From: an uncultured Clostridia bacterium
GTDB taxonomy: Bacteria > Bacillota > Clostridia > Oscillospirales > Ruminococcaceae
NCBI GenBank assembly: GCA_947624375.1
Contig: CANQKD010000004.1
Span: forward strand, 1-64,000
Direction of reading: 5' to 3'
Length of the DNA: 64,000 bases
Shown piece by piece: positions 1-7,934 of the stretch. The notes below the pieces were generated by a model. It was not told where the DNA came from, searched no databases, and saw nothing but the letters and a program-made list of their open reading frames with translations. The stretch's first letter is position 1; every line of letters starts with the position of its first letter. A program made the position numbers and the translations under genes.

Positions 1-83
1 CCACAGTACCCAATTTCTATTATACCACATTTTGATGAAAGGAGAGTATGATTTAGGGATAACTATATCATACAAGGATATTT

Positions 84-812
84 ATGTCAGGACATTCAAA
101 ATGGGCGACCATACGCAGAAAGAAAGAGGCCACCGATGGCGCAAGAGCCAAGGTCTTCACCAAAATAGGCAGAGAGATCGCTGTTGTAGTTCGCGAGGGC
201 GGTCCCGACCCCAACAATAACGCCAAACTTCGTGAGCTCATATCCAAGGCAAAGGCTAATAACGTTCCTAACGACAATATAGACAGGATCATCAAAAAAG
301 CTGCCGGCGATGGCGACAAGACCAACTACCAGAGCAACGTTTACGAGGGCTATGGTCCTAACGGCGTGGCTGTAATAGTCGAGTGCCTTACCGACAATAA
401 GAACCGAACAGCAGGGGATATACGCCACTATTTTGATAAGTTCGGCGGAAACCTCGGCACAACAGGCTGTGTGTCGTTCATGTTTACCTCGCAGGGTACT
501 ATAGTTATGGAGTACGAAAACCAAAGCGAAGAAAAGGTCATGGAGGATATCTTTGAAGCAGGTGCGACCGATTTCAGTATCGAAGACGACGTTATAGAAG
601 CCACCTGTGAGCCCAACGATGTTCTTGCAGTCGCCGAAGCTTTCAGAGGCATGGGCTATAAGGTCATCTCAGCCGAGACCGAAATGGTGCCTTCCACCTA
701 TACCAAGCTTACAGATGAAGATTCTATCAAGAAGATGACCATGCTTTTAGAGCATCTTGAAGATAACGACGACGTTCAGAACGTTTACCACAACTGGGAA
801 ATGGACGAATAG
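84..812 (+). CDS. yebC: YebC/PmpR (TACO1) family regulatory protein
   Basis: The 242-residue product begins MSGHSKWATIRRKK and continues with the acidic and glycine-rich signature of the YebC/TACO1 family, at full family length. Members bind DNA or act on translating ribosomes to relieve stalling; the literature supports both roles, so the exact function here is open. The ATG at 84 follows an AAGGA ribosome site with a 5-nt gap. The gene is monocistronic as far as the window shows. It converges on the TSUP gene pair and shares a bidirectional hairpin terminator with it. Confidence 0.95.
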   Translation: MSGHSKWATIRRKKEATDGARAKVFTKIGREIAVVVREGGPDPNNNAKLRELISKAKANNVPNDNIDRIIKKAAGDGDKTNYQSNVYEGYGPNGVAVIVECLTDNKNRTAGDIRHYFDKFGGNLGTTGCVSFMFTSQGTIVMEYENQSEEKVMEDIFEAGATDFSIEDDVIEATCEPNDVLAVAEAFRGMGYKVISAETEMVPSTYTKLTDEDSIKKMTMLLEHLEDNDDVQNVYHNWEMDE

Positions 813-854
813 AGGCAAGAAAACAAGAAGCAAGAGGCAATATAATATAAAAAT

Positions 855-880
855 AAGGACGGTCTACCCGTCCTTTTTGT
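855..880. terminator. Bidirectional rho-independent terminator between yebC and TSUP gene
   Basis: An 8-bp perfect stem (855-862 with 868-875) has a 5-nt loop. It is followed on the plus strand by TTTTTGTTTTT and on the minus strand by an AT-rich, T-containing stretch. The stop codon of the reverse-strand TSUP gene lies in the loop region. Confidence 0.8.
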
Positions 881-1241
881 TTTTGCCTTTTCTGAAAAGC
901 TCTACAGCGCCGCTTATAATAAGTATCACACCGAATGCCTTTTGTATCGCCCCCGAACCAATTTTTCCTGCCGCAAACGAAAATACCGCCGCCGATATGC
1001 CGCCTGCTATCATCGCAGGCAGAAGTTCTTTCCACCTTACAAGGTGCGACTTTGTGTGTATTATCAGCGAAAGAGCGGCTATTGGCAGAAAGAACAGCAG
1101 GTTTATCCCTTGCGCTTCAAGCTGCTGCATACTGCATATCATAGTCAGATATACAAGCAGCACCATGCCGCCGCCAAGCCCCAGCGATGCCGTCAGCCCC
1201 GTTATGAATGATGCTATGATTATTACAGCCCAGCCGCTCAT
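864..1241 (-). CDS. TSUP (TauE/SafE) family permease, half-size subunit B
   Basis: The 125-residue hydrophobic protein has a glycine-rich start (SLGLGGGMVLL, near residues 18-28) and about four membrane segments. This is one half of the usual TSUP fold, in which full-length members have about 250 residues and two such halves. TSUP proteins move sulfite, sulfonates or related organic anions; the substrate here cannot be read from the sequence. Its ATG overlaps the TGA of the upstream half-gene (ATGA), so the two are translationally coupled. The pair probably forms a heteromeric carrier. Confidence 0.8.
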   Translation of the reverse strand: MSGWAVIIIASFITGLTASLGLGGGMVLLVYLTMICSMQQLEAQGINLLFFLPIAALSLIIHTKSHLVRWKELLPAMIAGGISAAVFSFAAGKIGSGAIQKAFGVILIISGAVELFRKGKNKKDG

Positions 1242-1603
1242 AAAAACACCCTCACTCCCGAGTATATCATAACAATGCCGAATATCCTCTTCAGCAGCGA
1301 GGGGTCAATGCGCTTCATCAAAAACGCCCCTGCCAGAGCGCCTGCAAGTCCGCCCGGCATATACTTTATTGCCTTGGAAATATCCAGATTTCCTGCCAAG
1401 CCGTAATTTATGCAGCTTATTACCGAGAATACAGAGGTAAGCGCAATTGCCGAAGCGTGTGACTGCTTCACCTCAAACCCTGCACCTTCAAGGCAGGGAA
1501 CAGCAATAAGTCCTCCGCCCGAGCCGAACAGACCGTTCATAATTCCGCACAGCGCACCGGTGAGCGGCATGGAGTATTTTTTCAGGAAAGCCCAAAAGCG
1601 CAT
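1238..1603 (-). CDS. TSUP (TauE/SafE) family permease, half-size subunit A
   Basis: The 121-residue membrane protein carries the conserved GLFGSGGGLIAVP motif of the first TSUP half-repeat near its start and has about four membrane segments. The ATG at 1603 is preferred because AGGTGG lies 6 nt upstream. An upstream in-frame ATG at 1618 and a longer reading to 1654 exist but lack a good ribosome site. The gene sits 70 bp after khpA on the same strand and may be co-transcribed with the ylxM-ffh-rpsP-khpA operon. It overlaps the second half-gene by 4 bp. Confidence 0.8.
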   Translation of the reverse strand: MRFWAFLKKYSMPLTGALCGIMNGLFGSGGGLIAVPCLEGAGFEVKQSHASAIALTSVFSVISCINYGLAGNLDISKAIKYMPGGLAGALAGAFLMKRIDPSLLKRIFGIVMIYSGVRVFL

Positions 1604-1612
1604 AAAAAACCA

Positions 1613-1639
1613 CCTCATACCGTTATTATGGGTATAAGG
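1613..1639 (-). promoter_or_regulatory. Hairpin that overlaps the TSUP ribosome binding site
   Basis: Nine-base arms (1631-1639 and 1613-1621) pair perfectly except for one G-U, with a 9-nt loop. In the mRNA the 3' arm includes the AGG of the ribosome site for the gene starting at 1603, so folding would occlude translation. Regulation is inferred from this geometry only. Confidence 0.4.
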
Positions 1640-1676
1640 TGAGTTCTTAAACATTCCGGCTCATTCTATCAGTCTA

Positions 1677-1910
1677 TTAGTCGATCTCGACCATGATTTT
1701 CTGATCGATCCTCGATGCACTTGCGCGCATAACAGTCCTTATAGCCTTAGCGATCCTGCCCTGTTTGCCGATAACTCTTCCCATGTCCTCCGAGGCAACG
1801 TGAAGATGGTATACTACAACGCCTTCCTCGTTCGGCTCGTCAACAGTTATCTCGATGGCATCCTTGTTCACTACAAGCTCGGTCACGATCGTTCTTAAAA
1901 GTTTTTCCAT
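1677..1910 (-). CDS. khpA: KhpA, KH-domain RNA-binding protein (YlqC)
   Basis: The 77-residue protein consists of a single KH domain with the GKQG loop (GRVIGKQGRIAKAIR, about residues 44-58). KhpA pairs with KhpB (Jag/EloR) in many Firmicutes to bind RNA and influence cell elongation and division. The gene lies directly after rpsP, as is usual (rpsP-ylqC). The rimM and trmD genes that often follow are not here; two TSUP half-genes follow instead. Confidence 0.93.
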   Translation of the reverse strand: MEKLLRTIVTELVVNKDAIEITVDEPNEEGVVVYHLHVASEDMGRVIGKQGRIAKAIRTVMRASASRIDQKIMVEID

Positions 1911-1943
1911 TGAACATTACCTCCCTGTAAGATCATAAGAAGA

Positions 1944-2186
1944 TCAAAGTATGCCGTTTTTCTTCATAAGAGACTTAACGGTGTCGGTAGGCTGAGCGCC
2001 CTTGCTTATCCAGGACTTTGCCTTTTCGCCGTCAACCTTGAAAACAACCGGGTCTTTGGTGGGATCGTAGTAACCCAGTTCTTCGATGAAACGACCGTCT
2101 CTGGGGTATCTTGAATCCGCCACTACCACTCTGTAGAAAGGAGCTTTCTTAGCGCCCATTCTTCTGAGTCTAATCTTTACTGCCAT
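1944..2186 (-). CDS. rpsP: 30S ribosomal protein S16
   Basis: The 80-residue protein starts [19 protein letters not shown] and is clearly S16, a primary binder of 16S rRNA in the 30S body. A strong GGAGGTG ribosome site precedes the ATG. The gene sits between ffh and khpA in a conserved SRP/ribosome operon. The C-terminus is short, typical of Firmicutes. Confidence 0.97.
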   Translation of the reverse strand: MAVKIRLRRMGAKKAPFYRVVVADSRYPRDGRFIEELGYYDPTKDPVVFKVDGEKAKSWISKGAQPTDTVKSLMKKNGIL

Positions 2187-2253
2187 ATATGTTCACCTCC
2201 AAATTATTTGCCTTTTATATATCACCGCACGGCAAGCCGTACAGAGATCTGCT

Positions 2254-3639
2254 TTATATCGGGAAACCGCCGTTCCCGCCGCCGTTGTTCAAACTTCTCA
2301 GCAGAGCGGCTCTGCTCATCTTTGCTTTTTTGCCGTGCAGGTTGCCGCCAATGCCGAACTGCTTCATCATCTTCTGCATCTGTTCAAACTGCTTCAGCAG
2401 CCTGTTTACGTCTGAAACCTCAGTGCCGCTGCCTGCCGCAATGCGCCTTTTCCTTTTGGGATCTATTATAGACGGCTTTTTCCTCTCGGCCTTTGTCATC
2501 GAATTTATTATAGCTTCCGTCTTTTTAAGAGCCTTTTCGCCTGCCTCTGCATCAGCATCGGTAAGCTTGCTGCCAACGCCCGGCAGCATATTCAGCACCG
2601 ACCGCATCGAACCCAGCTTGTTTATCTGCTTCATCTGAGCGAGTAAGTCGTTCAGATCAAAGCCCTCCGTCTGCATCTTGTCAGCAAGCTTTTTGGCATC
2701 GTCCTCGTCAATGGTCTGCTGAGCCTTTTCAATAAGTGTGAGAACATCTCCCATTCCCAGTATTCTCGAAGCCATTCTGTCAGGGTGGAATACCTCAAAC
2801 TCATCGAGCTTTTCACCCATACCGACGAATTTTATCGGCTTGCCCGTTACAGAAAGTACCGAAAGCGCCGCGCCGCCTCTTGTGTCAGAGTCAAGCTTTG
2901 AGATAAGCACACCGTCAATACCAAGCTTTTCATCAAATGCCGAAGCCACATTAACAGCGTCCTGACCCGTCATAGCATCAACTACCAGCATTATCTCATT
3001 TGGCTGCGCGATCTCTTTGATGTCAACAAGCTCCTGCATAAGTTCTTCGTCTATCTGCAAACGTCCCGCGGTGTCTATTATAACAAAGTCGTAACCGTAG
3101 TCTTTAGCATTTGCAAGAGCCTTTTTCGTTATCTCTCTCGGGTCTGCCTGCCCCATCTCAAAAACGGGAACATTGGCTTTTTCACCCATTATTTTAAGCT
3201 GTTCAATAGCCGCAGGCCTGTAAATATCGCACGCCACTAGCAGGGGGCGTTTGCCCTGGTCTCTGAAATGCTTGGCAAGTTTTGCCGCGTGTGTGGTCTT
3301 GCCCGAACCTTGCAGACCTACCATCATTATGATGCAGGCACCCTTGCTGGGTATGTTTATCCTCGGGTCGCCGGCGCCCATAAGGGCAATAAGCTCCTCG
3401 TTTACTATCTTTATGACCTGCTGTGCCGGCGTAAGGCTTTTCAGTACGTCCTCACCTATAGCCCTCTGCGTAACCTTGTTTACAAAGTCTTTGGTTACCT
3501 TATAGCTTACGTCCGCCTCTATCAAAGCAAGTTTTACCTCGCGCATAGCCTCTTTAACGTCGCTTTCTGTCAAACGTCCGCGAGAACGCAGCCGCTTGAA
3601 AACGCCGCCCAGCTTATCCGAAAGTCCTTCAAAAGCCAT
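2254..3639 (-). CDS. ffh: Signal recognition particle GTPase Ffh (SRP54)
   Basis: The protein has 461 residues from the ATG at 3639, which has AGGAGG 6 nt upstream; an earlier in-frame start at 3663 has no such site. The NG domain shows the P-loop (GLQGSGKTTHAAKLA), DTAGR and a G4 SKLD motif. The methionine-rich M domain follows and ends in a glycine-rich tail. Ffh binds signal peptides of nascent chains and, with SRP RNA, docks at FtsY. Its upstream neighbour ylxM encodes a known SRP-associated factor. Confidence 0.97.
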   Translation of the reverse strand: MAFEGLSDKLGGVFKRLRSRGRLTESDVKEAMREVKLALIEADVSYKVTKDFVNKVTQRAIGEDVLKSLTPAQQVIKIVNEELIALMGAGDPRINIPSKGACIIMMVGLQGSGKTTHAAKLAKHFRDQGKRPLLVACDIYRPAAIEQLKIMGEKANVPVFEMGQADPREITKKALANAKDYGYDFVIIDTAGRLQIDEELMQELVDIKEIAQPNEIMLVVDAMTGQDAVNVASAFDEKLGIDGVLISKLDSDTRGGAALSVLSVTGKPIKFVGMGEKLDEFEVFHPDRMASRILGMGDVLTLIEKAQQTIDEDDAKKLADKMQTEGFDLNDLLAQMKQINKLGSMRSVLNMLPGVGSKLTDADAEAGEKALKKTEAIINSMTKAERKKPSIIDPKRKRRIAAGSGTEVSDVNRLLKQFEQMQKMMKQFGIGGNLHGKKAKMSRAALLRSLNNGGGNGGFPI

Positions 3640-3659
3640 AACCGACCTCCTGTTATCTA

Positions 3660-4070
3660 TCAATCAAATATCTTCATGCCGTCTTCAATATCTTTTATCA
3701 GCGTGTCAGCCTTTTGCTGAATTATCCACGAGTATGTTATAGGGCTCAGATCCTTGCGTATGCTCTTTGCCTGTTCAAGAATAGTGCCCATTATCTCGTC
3801 AAACGCCTTTTGTCTGGCATAAAGTTTAAGTGTTTGCTCAAAGTATGTCAGCGCCTCTTCACCGCGCTTTATGCTGTCATGAACTCCCTGTCGTGAAATG
3901 CCCGTGTTTTCGGCTATCTCTGAAAGCGACAAGTCCTCGTTGTAATACAAGTCCAGCACATCGCGCTGCTTTTCTGTCAGAAGCTGTCCGTAAACGCAAA
4001 GCAGGTCAGCAAAGCCCAGATCTTTGACAAATGCCGATCTTTTATTATCAATACCTGCAATATCGTCCAT
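3660..4070 (-). CDS. ylxM: YlxM family SRP-operon DNA-binding protein
   Basis: The 136-residue protein has an N-terminal helix-turn-helix region (LTEKQRDVLDLYYNEDLS, then SEIAENTGISRQGVHDSIKRGE) resembling sigma region 4, the hallmark of YlxM. The family is linked to SRP function in streptococci. The ATG at 4070 has AGGTG at a 9-nt distance; a GTG at 4082 overlaps that site and is less likely. It is the first gene of the ylxM-ffh-rpsP-khpA operon and follows a consensus promoter. Homologues are about 105-120 residues long, so the acidic C-terminal tail is somewhat extended. Confidence 0.88.
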   Translation of the reverse strand: MDDIAGIDNKRSAFVKDLGFADLLCVYGQLLTEKQRDVLDLYYNEDLSLSEIAENTGISRQGVHDSIKRGEEALTYFEQTLKLYARQKAFDEIMGTILEQAKSIRKDLSPITYSWIIQQKADTLIKDIEDGMKIFD

Positions 4071-4123
4071 ATAAAACAGCACCTTTCACTTTGCTTGTAA
4101 AGCTAAAAACCTTTACATATGAT

Positions 4124-4152
4124 ATTATACACGACTTTTACCCGTTTGTCAA
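4124..4152 (-). promoter_or_regulatory. SigA-type promoter of the ylxM-ffh operon
   Basis: Read on the minus strand, TTGACA (4147-4152) and TATAAT (4124-4129) are separated by exactly 17 bp. Both hexamers match consensus fully. Confidence 0.85.
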
Positions 4153-4293
4153 GCACTTGCCGAACATTTTTTCCATACAAAAAAATTTTTAATAATTTGC
4201 ACAAAAACAGTAGAAATTTCGTTTAAGATATGTTATTATAATATAGTAGACCCACATTGCAGAATATAAAAGATAAAAGGACAGGTGATAAAA

Positions 4294-5256
4294 ATGATAA
4301 CATTCACACTAAAAAACGACAAATATTCGATAAAAGTTCCTGCTCTTGCCTTTGGTACGGCGGCGTTTGAGCGCCACGACAACGACCCCGCCTACTTTGA
4401 GCTGCTCGATGAATACGCGGCTTGCGGCGGCACCTGTATAGATACCGCGCGTACTTATTGCTCCTGGATAGAGGGCGGCGAAGATTCTTCGGAGGGTGTT
4501 GTCGGCAGGTGGCTTATGCACCGCGGCAACCGCGATAAAATGCTGATAGTCACCAAAGGCGGTCACCCCAGCCATGAAGATATGCACGTTTCGCGCCTTA
4601 CAAGAGAGGATATAGAGTACGATATAAACCGAAGTCTTTCGGTAATGGGTATAGATCATGTAGATATTTTTCTTCTTCACCGCGACGATGAGACCATACC
4701 CGTAAGCGAGATTATGCCCATTCTCAATGACCTTGTAAAGTCTGGCAAAGCGCATTTTATCGGCGTTTCAAACTGGCGTACACAGAGAATAGAAGCTGCC
4801 AACAATTTTGCCGAAGAAAACGGCATGGAACCGCTTCGCATAAGCCAGATAAACTACAGCCTCGCGCACCTGAGCAGTGATATGCTCGGTGACGATACCC
4901 TTGTTTCTATGGATATGCGCGAACATACTTGGTATGCAAAGCATAATTTTCCCGTAATGGCGTTTTCACCGCAGGCAAAGGGCTTTTTCTCAAAACTCGC
5001 AAAAGGGGAGAGCGTTAAGAATATTATCGAGGGGCAGTTTGTAAGTACCGCAAACCTTGCAAGGCTTTCAAATGTTATAAAGCTCTGCAACGCAACGGGT
5101 AAACAGCCTGCCGCCGTGGTGCTGGGCTACCTCAACAGCCAGCCTTTCCCGGTAAGCTCCGTGTTCTCGGCTAGTAAGGCATGGCAGATAAAAGAGGACA
5201 TGGAAGCCCAGGATGTTGTGTACGATGAAAAAACACTCAGAATGTTGGAACTTTAA
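4294..5256 (+). CDS. Aldo/keto reductase family oxidoreductase
   Basis: The 320-residue TIM-barrel protein carries the AKR tetrad at expected places: Asp50, Tyr55, Lys88 and His129. GIDHVDIFLLHRDD is the usual second signature. Such enzymes reduce aldehydes or ketones with NADPH; the substrate is unknown. The ATG at 4294 has AGGTG 6 nt upstream; a GTG at 4285 overlaps that site. A TATAAT at 4237-4242 without a clear -35 may be its promoter. nadA starts 13 bp after its stop, so the two are probably co-transcribed. Confidence 0.87.
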   Translation: MITFTLKNDKYSIKVPALAFGTAAFERHDNDPAYFELLDEYAACGGTCIDTARTYCSWIEGGEDSSEGVVGRWLMHRGNRDKMLIVTKGGHPSHEDMHVSRLTREDIEYDINRSLSVMGIDHVDIFLLHRDDETIPVSEIMPILNDLVKSGKAHFIGVSNWRTQRIEAANNFAEENGMEPLRISQINYSLAHLSSDMLGDDTLVSMDMREHTWYAKHNFPVMAFSPQAKGFFSKLAKGESVKNIIEGQFVSTANLARLSNVIKLCNATGKQPAAVVLGYLNSQPFPVSSVFSASKAWQIKEDMEAQDVVYDEKTLRMLEL

Positions 5257-5269
5257 CGGAGGTGCTATT

Positions 5270-6193
5270 ATGATAAGAGAAGTACAGGACGAGATACTTC
5301 GCCTTAAAAAGGAAAAAGACGTTTGTATTCTGGCGCACAGCTACCAGACGCCCGATATAACCGAAATTGCTGATTTTGTCGGCGATTCTTTTGCGCTGAG
5401 CAAAATGGCGGCAGGGGCGGAGAATAAAAACGTGCTTATGTGCGGCGTGCGCTTCATGGCAGAAACAGCAAAGATCCTGTCACCGGACAAAAGAGTTTAT
5501 CTCTCTCATGTAGATGCAGGCTGCCCTATGGCACAGCAGCTCTCTCCAGAGACACTTGCCCAAATGAAAGCAAAAGAGCCCGACAGGGTGGTGGTCGCGT
5601 ATATAAATACCACAGCCGCGCTCAAAGAGCTTTGCGATGTCTGTGTAACGTCTTCTTCCGCCGTGAAGATAGTTTCTTCGCTCCCCGAAAAGAAAATACT
5701 TTTCGTGCCTGACTGCAATCTCGGCAGATATGTTCAGAAGCAGTGCCCCGACAAGGACATAAAACTCTACAACGGCTGCTGCCCCATACATAACGGCGCA
5801 TCTATCGAAGATGTCGCGATCGCAAAAATACGCTACCCGAACGCTTTGCTGCTCGTTCACCCCGAGTGCAGGGAAGAAGTCTGCGAAAATGCCGACTATA
5901 TCGGCTCTACCTCGGGTATAATGCAGTTTGCCGAAAAGAGCGATGCCAGAGAGTTCATCATCGGCACCGAAAACAGCATAATCGCTCACTTGCAGTATAA
6001 GTGCCCCGATAAAAAGTTTTATCATTTGTCGCAGCGGCTTGTCTGCACTAATATGCGCCTTACCACTCTGTATGAAGTGCTTTCGGTGCTGAAAACGATA
6101 GGGGAGAGCGATAACGAGAACGAGATCATCATGACCGGCGAGCAGATAGAACTCTCGCGCAAATGTATAGATAAAATGCTTCAGCTCGGCTGA
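5270..6193 (+). CDS. nadA: Quinolinate synthase NadA
   Basis: The 307-residue protein contains the NadA signatures LAHSYQTPDI (21-30), FVGDS (36-40), MCGVRFMAETAKIL (57-70), the HPEC segment and STSGIM. Cys58 is the first expected ligand of the oxygen-sensitive 4Fe-4S cluster. NadA condenses iminoaspartate with dihydroxyacetone phosphate to give quinolinate for NAD synthesis. GGAGG precedes the ATG at 5270. The usual partners nadB and nadC are not adjacent, so iminoaspartate supply must be encoded elsewhere. A hairpin terminator follows. Confidence 0.95.
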   Translation: MIREVQDEILRLKKEKDVCILAHSYQTPDITEIADFVGDSFALSKMAAGAENKNVLMCGVRFMAETAKILSPDKRVYLSHVDAGCPMAQQLSPETLAQMKAKEPDRVVVAYINTTAALKELCDVCVTSSSAVKIVSSLPEKKILFVPDCNLGRYVQKQCPDKDIKLYNGCCPIHNGASIEDVAIAKIRYPNALLLVHPECREEVCENADYIGSTSGIMQFAEKSDAREFIIGTENSIIAHLQYKCPDKKFYHLSQRLVCTNMRLTTLYEVLSVLKTIGESDNENEIIMTGEQIELSRKCIDKMLQLG

Positions 6194-6211
6194 TGTGAAT
6201 ATGCAAAATAT

Positions 6212-6248
6212 AACAGACTCCTGCAAAACGCAAGAGCCTGTTTTTTTT
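6212..6248 (+). terminator. Rho-independent terminator after nadA
   Basis: Inverted arms AACAG-a-CTC and GAG-c-CTGTT are followed by a run of eight T at 6241-6248. The hairpin sits between convergent genes and ends right at the stop of the reverse-strand cohesin-like gene. Confidence 0.75.
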
Positions 6249-6249
6249 G

Positions 6250-7875
6250 TTATCTGCTTTTTACTATAATTATGATTATCAGTGCCAGTATCGCTACAGC
6301 CAGCACTATCGCACCGATTATTATGCCCCACATAAGACCTGTGCTGACGCCGCTGCTGTCAGTGCGTGAAGGTGTGGCAGCCATAGTAGTTACTATCTTG
6401 CTTTCGGTGTCCGCAGCAGATGAGCTTTCAATGCTTTCATCCGGCTGGGAGCTTTCTGTTATCTCAGAGCTGTCCTCCTCGCTGCTTTCCGCCTTTGAAG
6501 AGCTTTCTGTATCTTTGGCTTTCACCACCGTGTCAGCCTTCTTTATTTCTATCTTTCCCTCAGCATCTTTATAAAGCTTGCCGCAGTTGTTGCAGATGTA
6601 GTATTCAATATTTCCGTCTTTCTTTGCGGTCGCCTTTTTGGCTTCTACTTTTTTGAAATCCTGCATATGCACTAGCTTTTCAACAGCCTCGCCTTTTTTG
6701 ACAACTTCTTTGCAGGCCGTACACACCGTGTCGCCGCTGTATCCTTCTTTTTTCTCGGTGGGTTTCTTTTCATTCTCTATAGTGGTTTCCTTGTGATTGT
6801 CGGGATCTTTCTCACCGTATTCAAAAGTTCTCTCATCGGCAGCGCCGCATACCTCACAGCAATAATAGTATACCGCAGGGCTCTGGCAGTCTGCCTCACT
6901 TTTCAGATATCTTTCGGTAGTTTCTTGTTTATCGAATTTGTGCCACGATCTCTCAAGAGTTTCCGCCTCTACCGTAGTTTGTGTCTTTGCATCTTTGTCT
7001 TTGAATATCTTGCCGCAGCCGTCGCATACATAGTAAGTGTTGTTGCCGTTTTCTACGCAGGTAGAAGCTTTAGCCTTTACCACTCTCAGCTCATGCTGGT
7101 GAGCGATGCTTACCGTAACTTCGCATTTTGCTGTCTTGCCGCCGTCTTTTGTAGTAACGGTTATAGTTGCCTTTCCGTTCGATACTGCCTCAACAGTGCC
7201 GTCTGCGCTTACAGTTGCAACTTTCGTGTTGCTGCTTTTGTATGTAACAGCCTTGTTTGCAGCATCTGACGGCGAGACCGTTGCACTGAGCTGAAAAGTC
7301 TCACCCTTGGATTTCAAAGTTTTAGATGTCGGCGATAGCTTAACGCCTGTTACAGACACAGGTCTTTCAACGACCTTTACGGTCGTTCCCGATGTCGCGC
7401 AGCCTACGCCGGACATATTCTTGTCACTCAGTGAAATATCGCTTACATTTAAAGAATAGCTGCCCAGTTTTTCAGCCTTGCAATTGAACGTGAACAGCAC
7501 AACACCGCCGCTTGCCGCTTTTCTTGTGTTGTTTGCCGAATATCCTAGATACATAAGTGTTCCGCCCAGGTCTGTAACACTGTGCTCGTCAAGAGCAAGC
7601 GTGCTTTTTGCAGCTGCGTTTGGTGCACTGCTCGTGTATTTCAGACCGTCAGGTATAGCAACGTAAAACTGCGAACCCAAAGTCAGCTCTTTTTCTTTTA
7701 TGCTTACCGAAAATGTTATCTCATCTCCGGGGTATGCCGAAGTCTTGTCGGCAGCTACCGATATAGTTGCTCCCGTCCTTGAAGGATCATCGGCAGCCTC
7801 AGCAGTGACAGCTGCATCGCACACAGTAAAGAAGGTCAGTGCGCAGGCAGCCAGTGCCAGAAGTTTTTTTATCAT
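6250..7875 (-). CDS. Secreted, membrane-anchored protein with cohesin-like and Big_2 domains
   Basis: The 541-residue protein has a signal peptide (about 1-27). A beta-sandwich follows at about 36-168 that resembles cohesin/CBM-like modules (SVAADKTSAYPGDEITFSV at its start), then a Big_2 Ig-like domain at about 174-257. Next come four Cys-x-x-Cys modules (YYVCDGCGKIF, CCEVCG, VCTACKEVV, YYICNNCGKLY). A Ser/Glu-rich linker leads to a C-terminal membrane helix ending in KSR. The ATG at 7875 has AGGTG 6 nt upstream. It lies downstream of a dockerin-bearing lysozyme on the same strand, which suggests a surface anchor for it. The cohesin assignment is by eye and is the weak point. Confidence 0.75.
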   Translation of the reverse strand: MIKKLLALAACALTFFTVCDAAVTAEAADDPSRTGATISVAADKTSAYPGDEITFSVSIKEKELTLGSQFYVAIPDGLKYTSSAPNAAAKSTLALDEHSVTDLGGTLMYLGYSANNTRKAASGGVVLFTFNCKAEKLGSYSLNVSDISLSDKNMSGVGCATSGTTVKVVERPVSVTGVKLSPTSKTLKSKGETFQLSATVSPSDAANKAVTYKSSNTKVATVSADGTVEAVSNGKATITVTTKDGGKTAKCEVTVSIAHQHELRVVKAKASTCVENGNNTYYVCDGCGKIFKDKDAKTQTTVEAETLERSWHKFDKQETTERYLKSEADCQSPAVYYYCCEVCGAADERTFEYGEKDPDNHKETTIENEKKPTEKKEGYSGDTVCTACKEVVKKGEAVEKLVHMQDFKKVEAKKATAKKDGNIEYYICNNCGKLYKDAEGKIEIKKADTVVKAKDTESSSKAESSEEDSSEITESSQPDESIESSSAADTESKIVTTMAATPSRTDSSGVSTGLMWGIIIGAIVLAVAILALIIIIIVKSR

Positions 7876-7934
7876 CATATTCACCTACAGTATATAAATG
7901 TTTCACAGTGACTTACCGTATCAAGTGTGGCAGG

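Noticed and set aside
5480-6331. Long reverse frame (283 codons) opposite nadA
   Set aside because: It is antisense to the clearly coding nadA, has no recognisable domain and no ribosome site, and its composition is that of a shadow frame.
7106-7294. Forward frames opposite the cohesin-like gene and lysozyme
   Set aside because: These are antisense frames with hydrophobic pseudo-signals created by the complementary strand; no family match or ribosome site.
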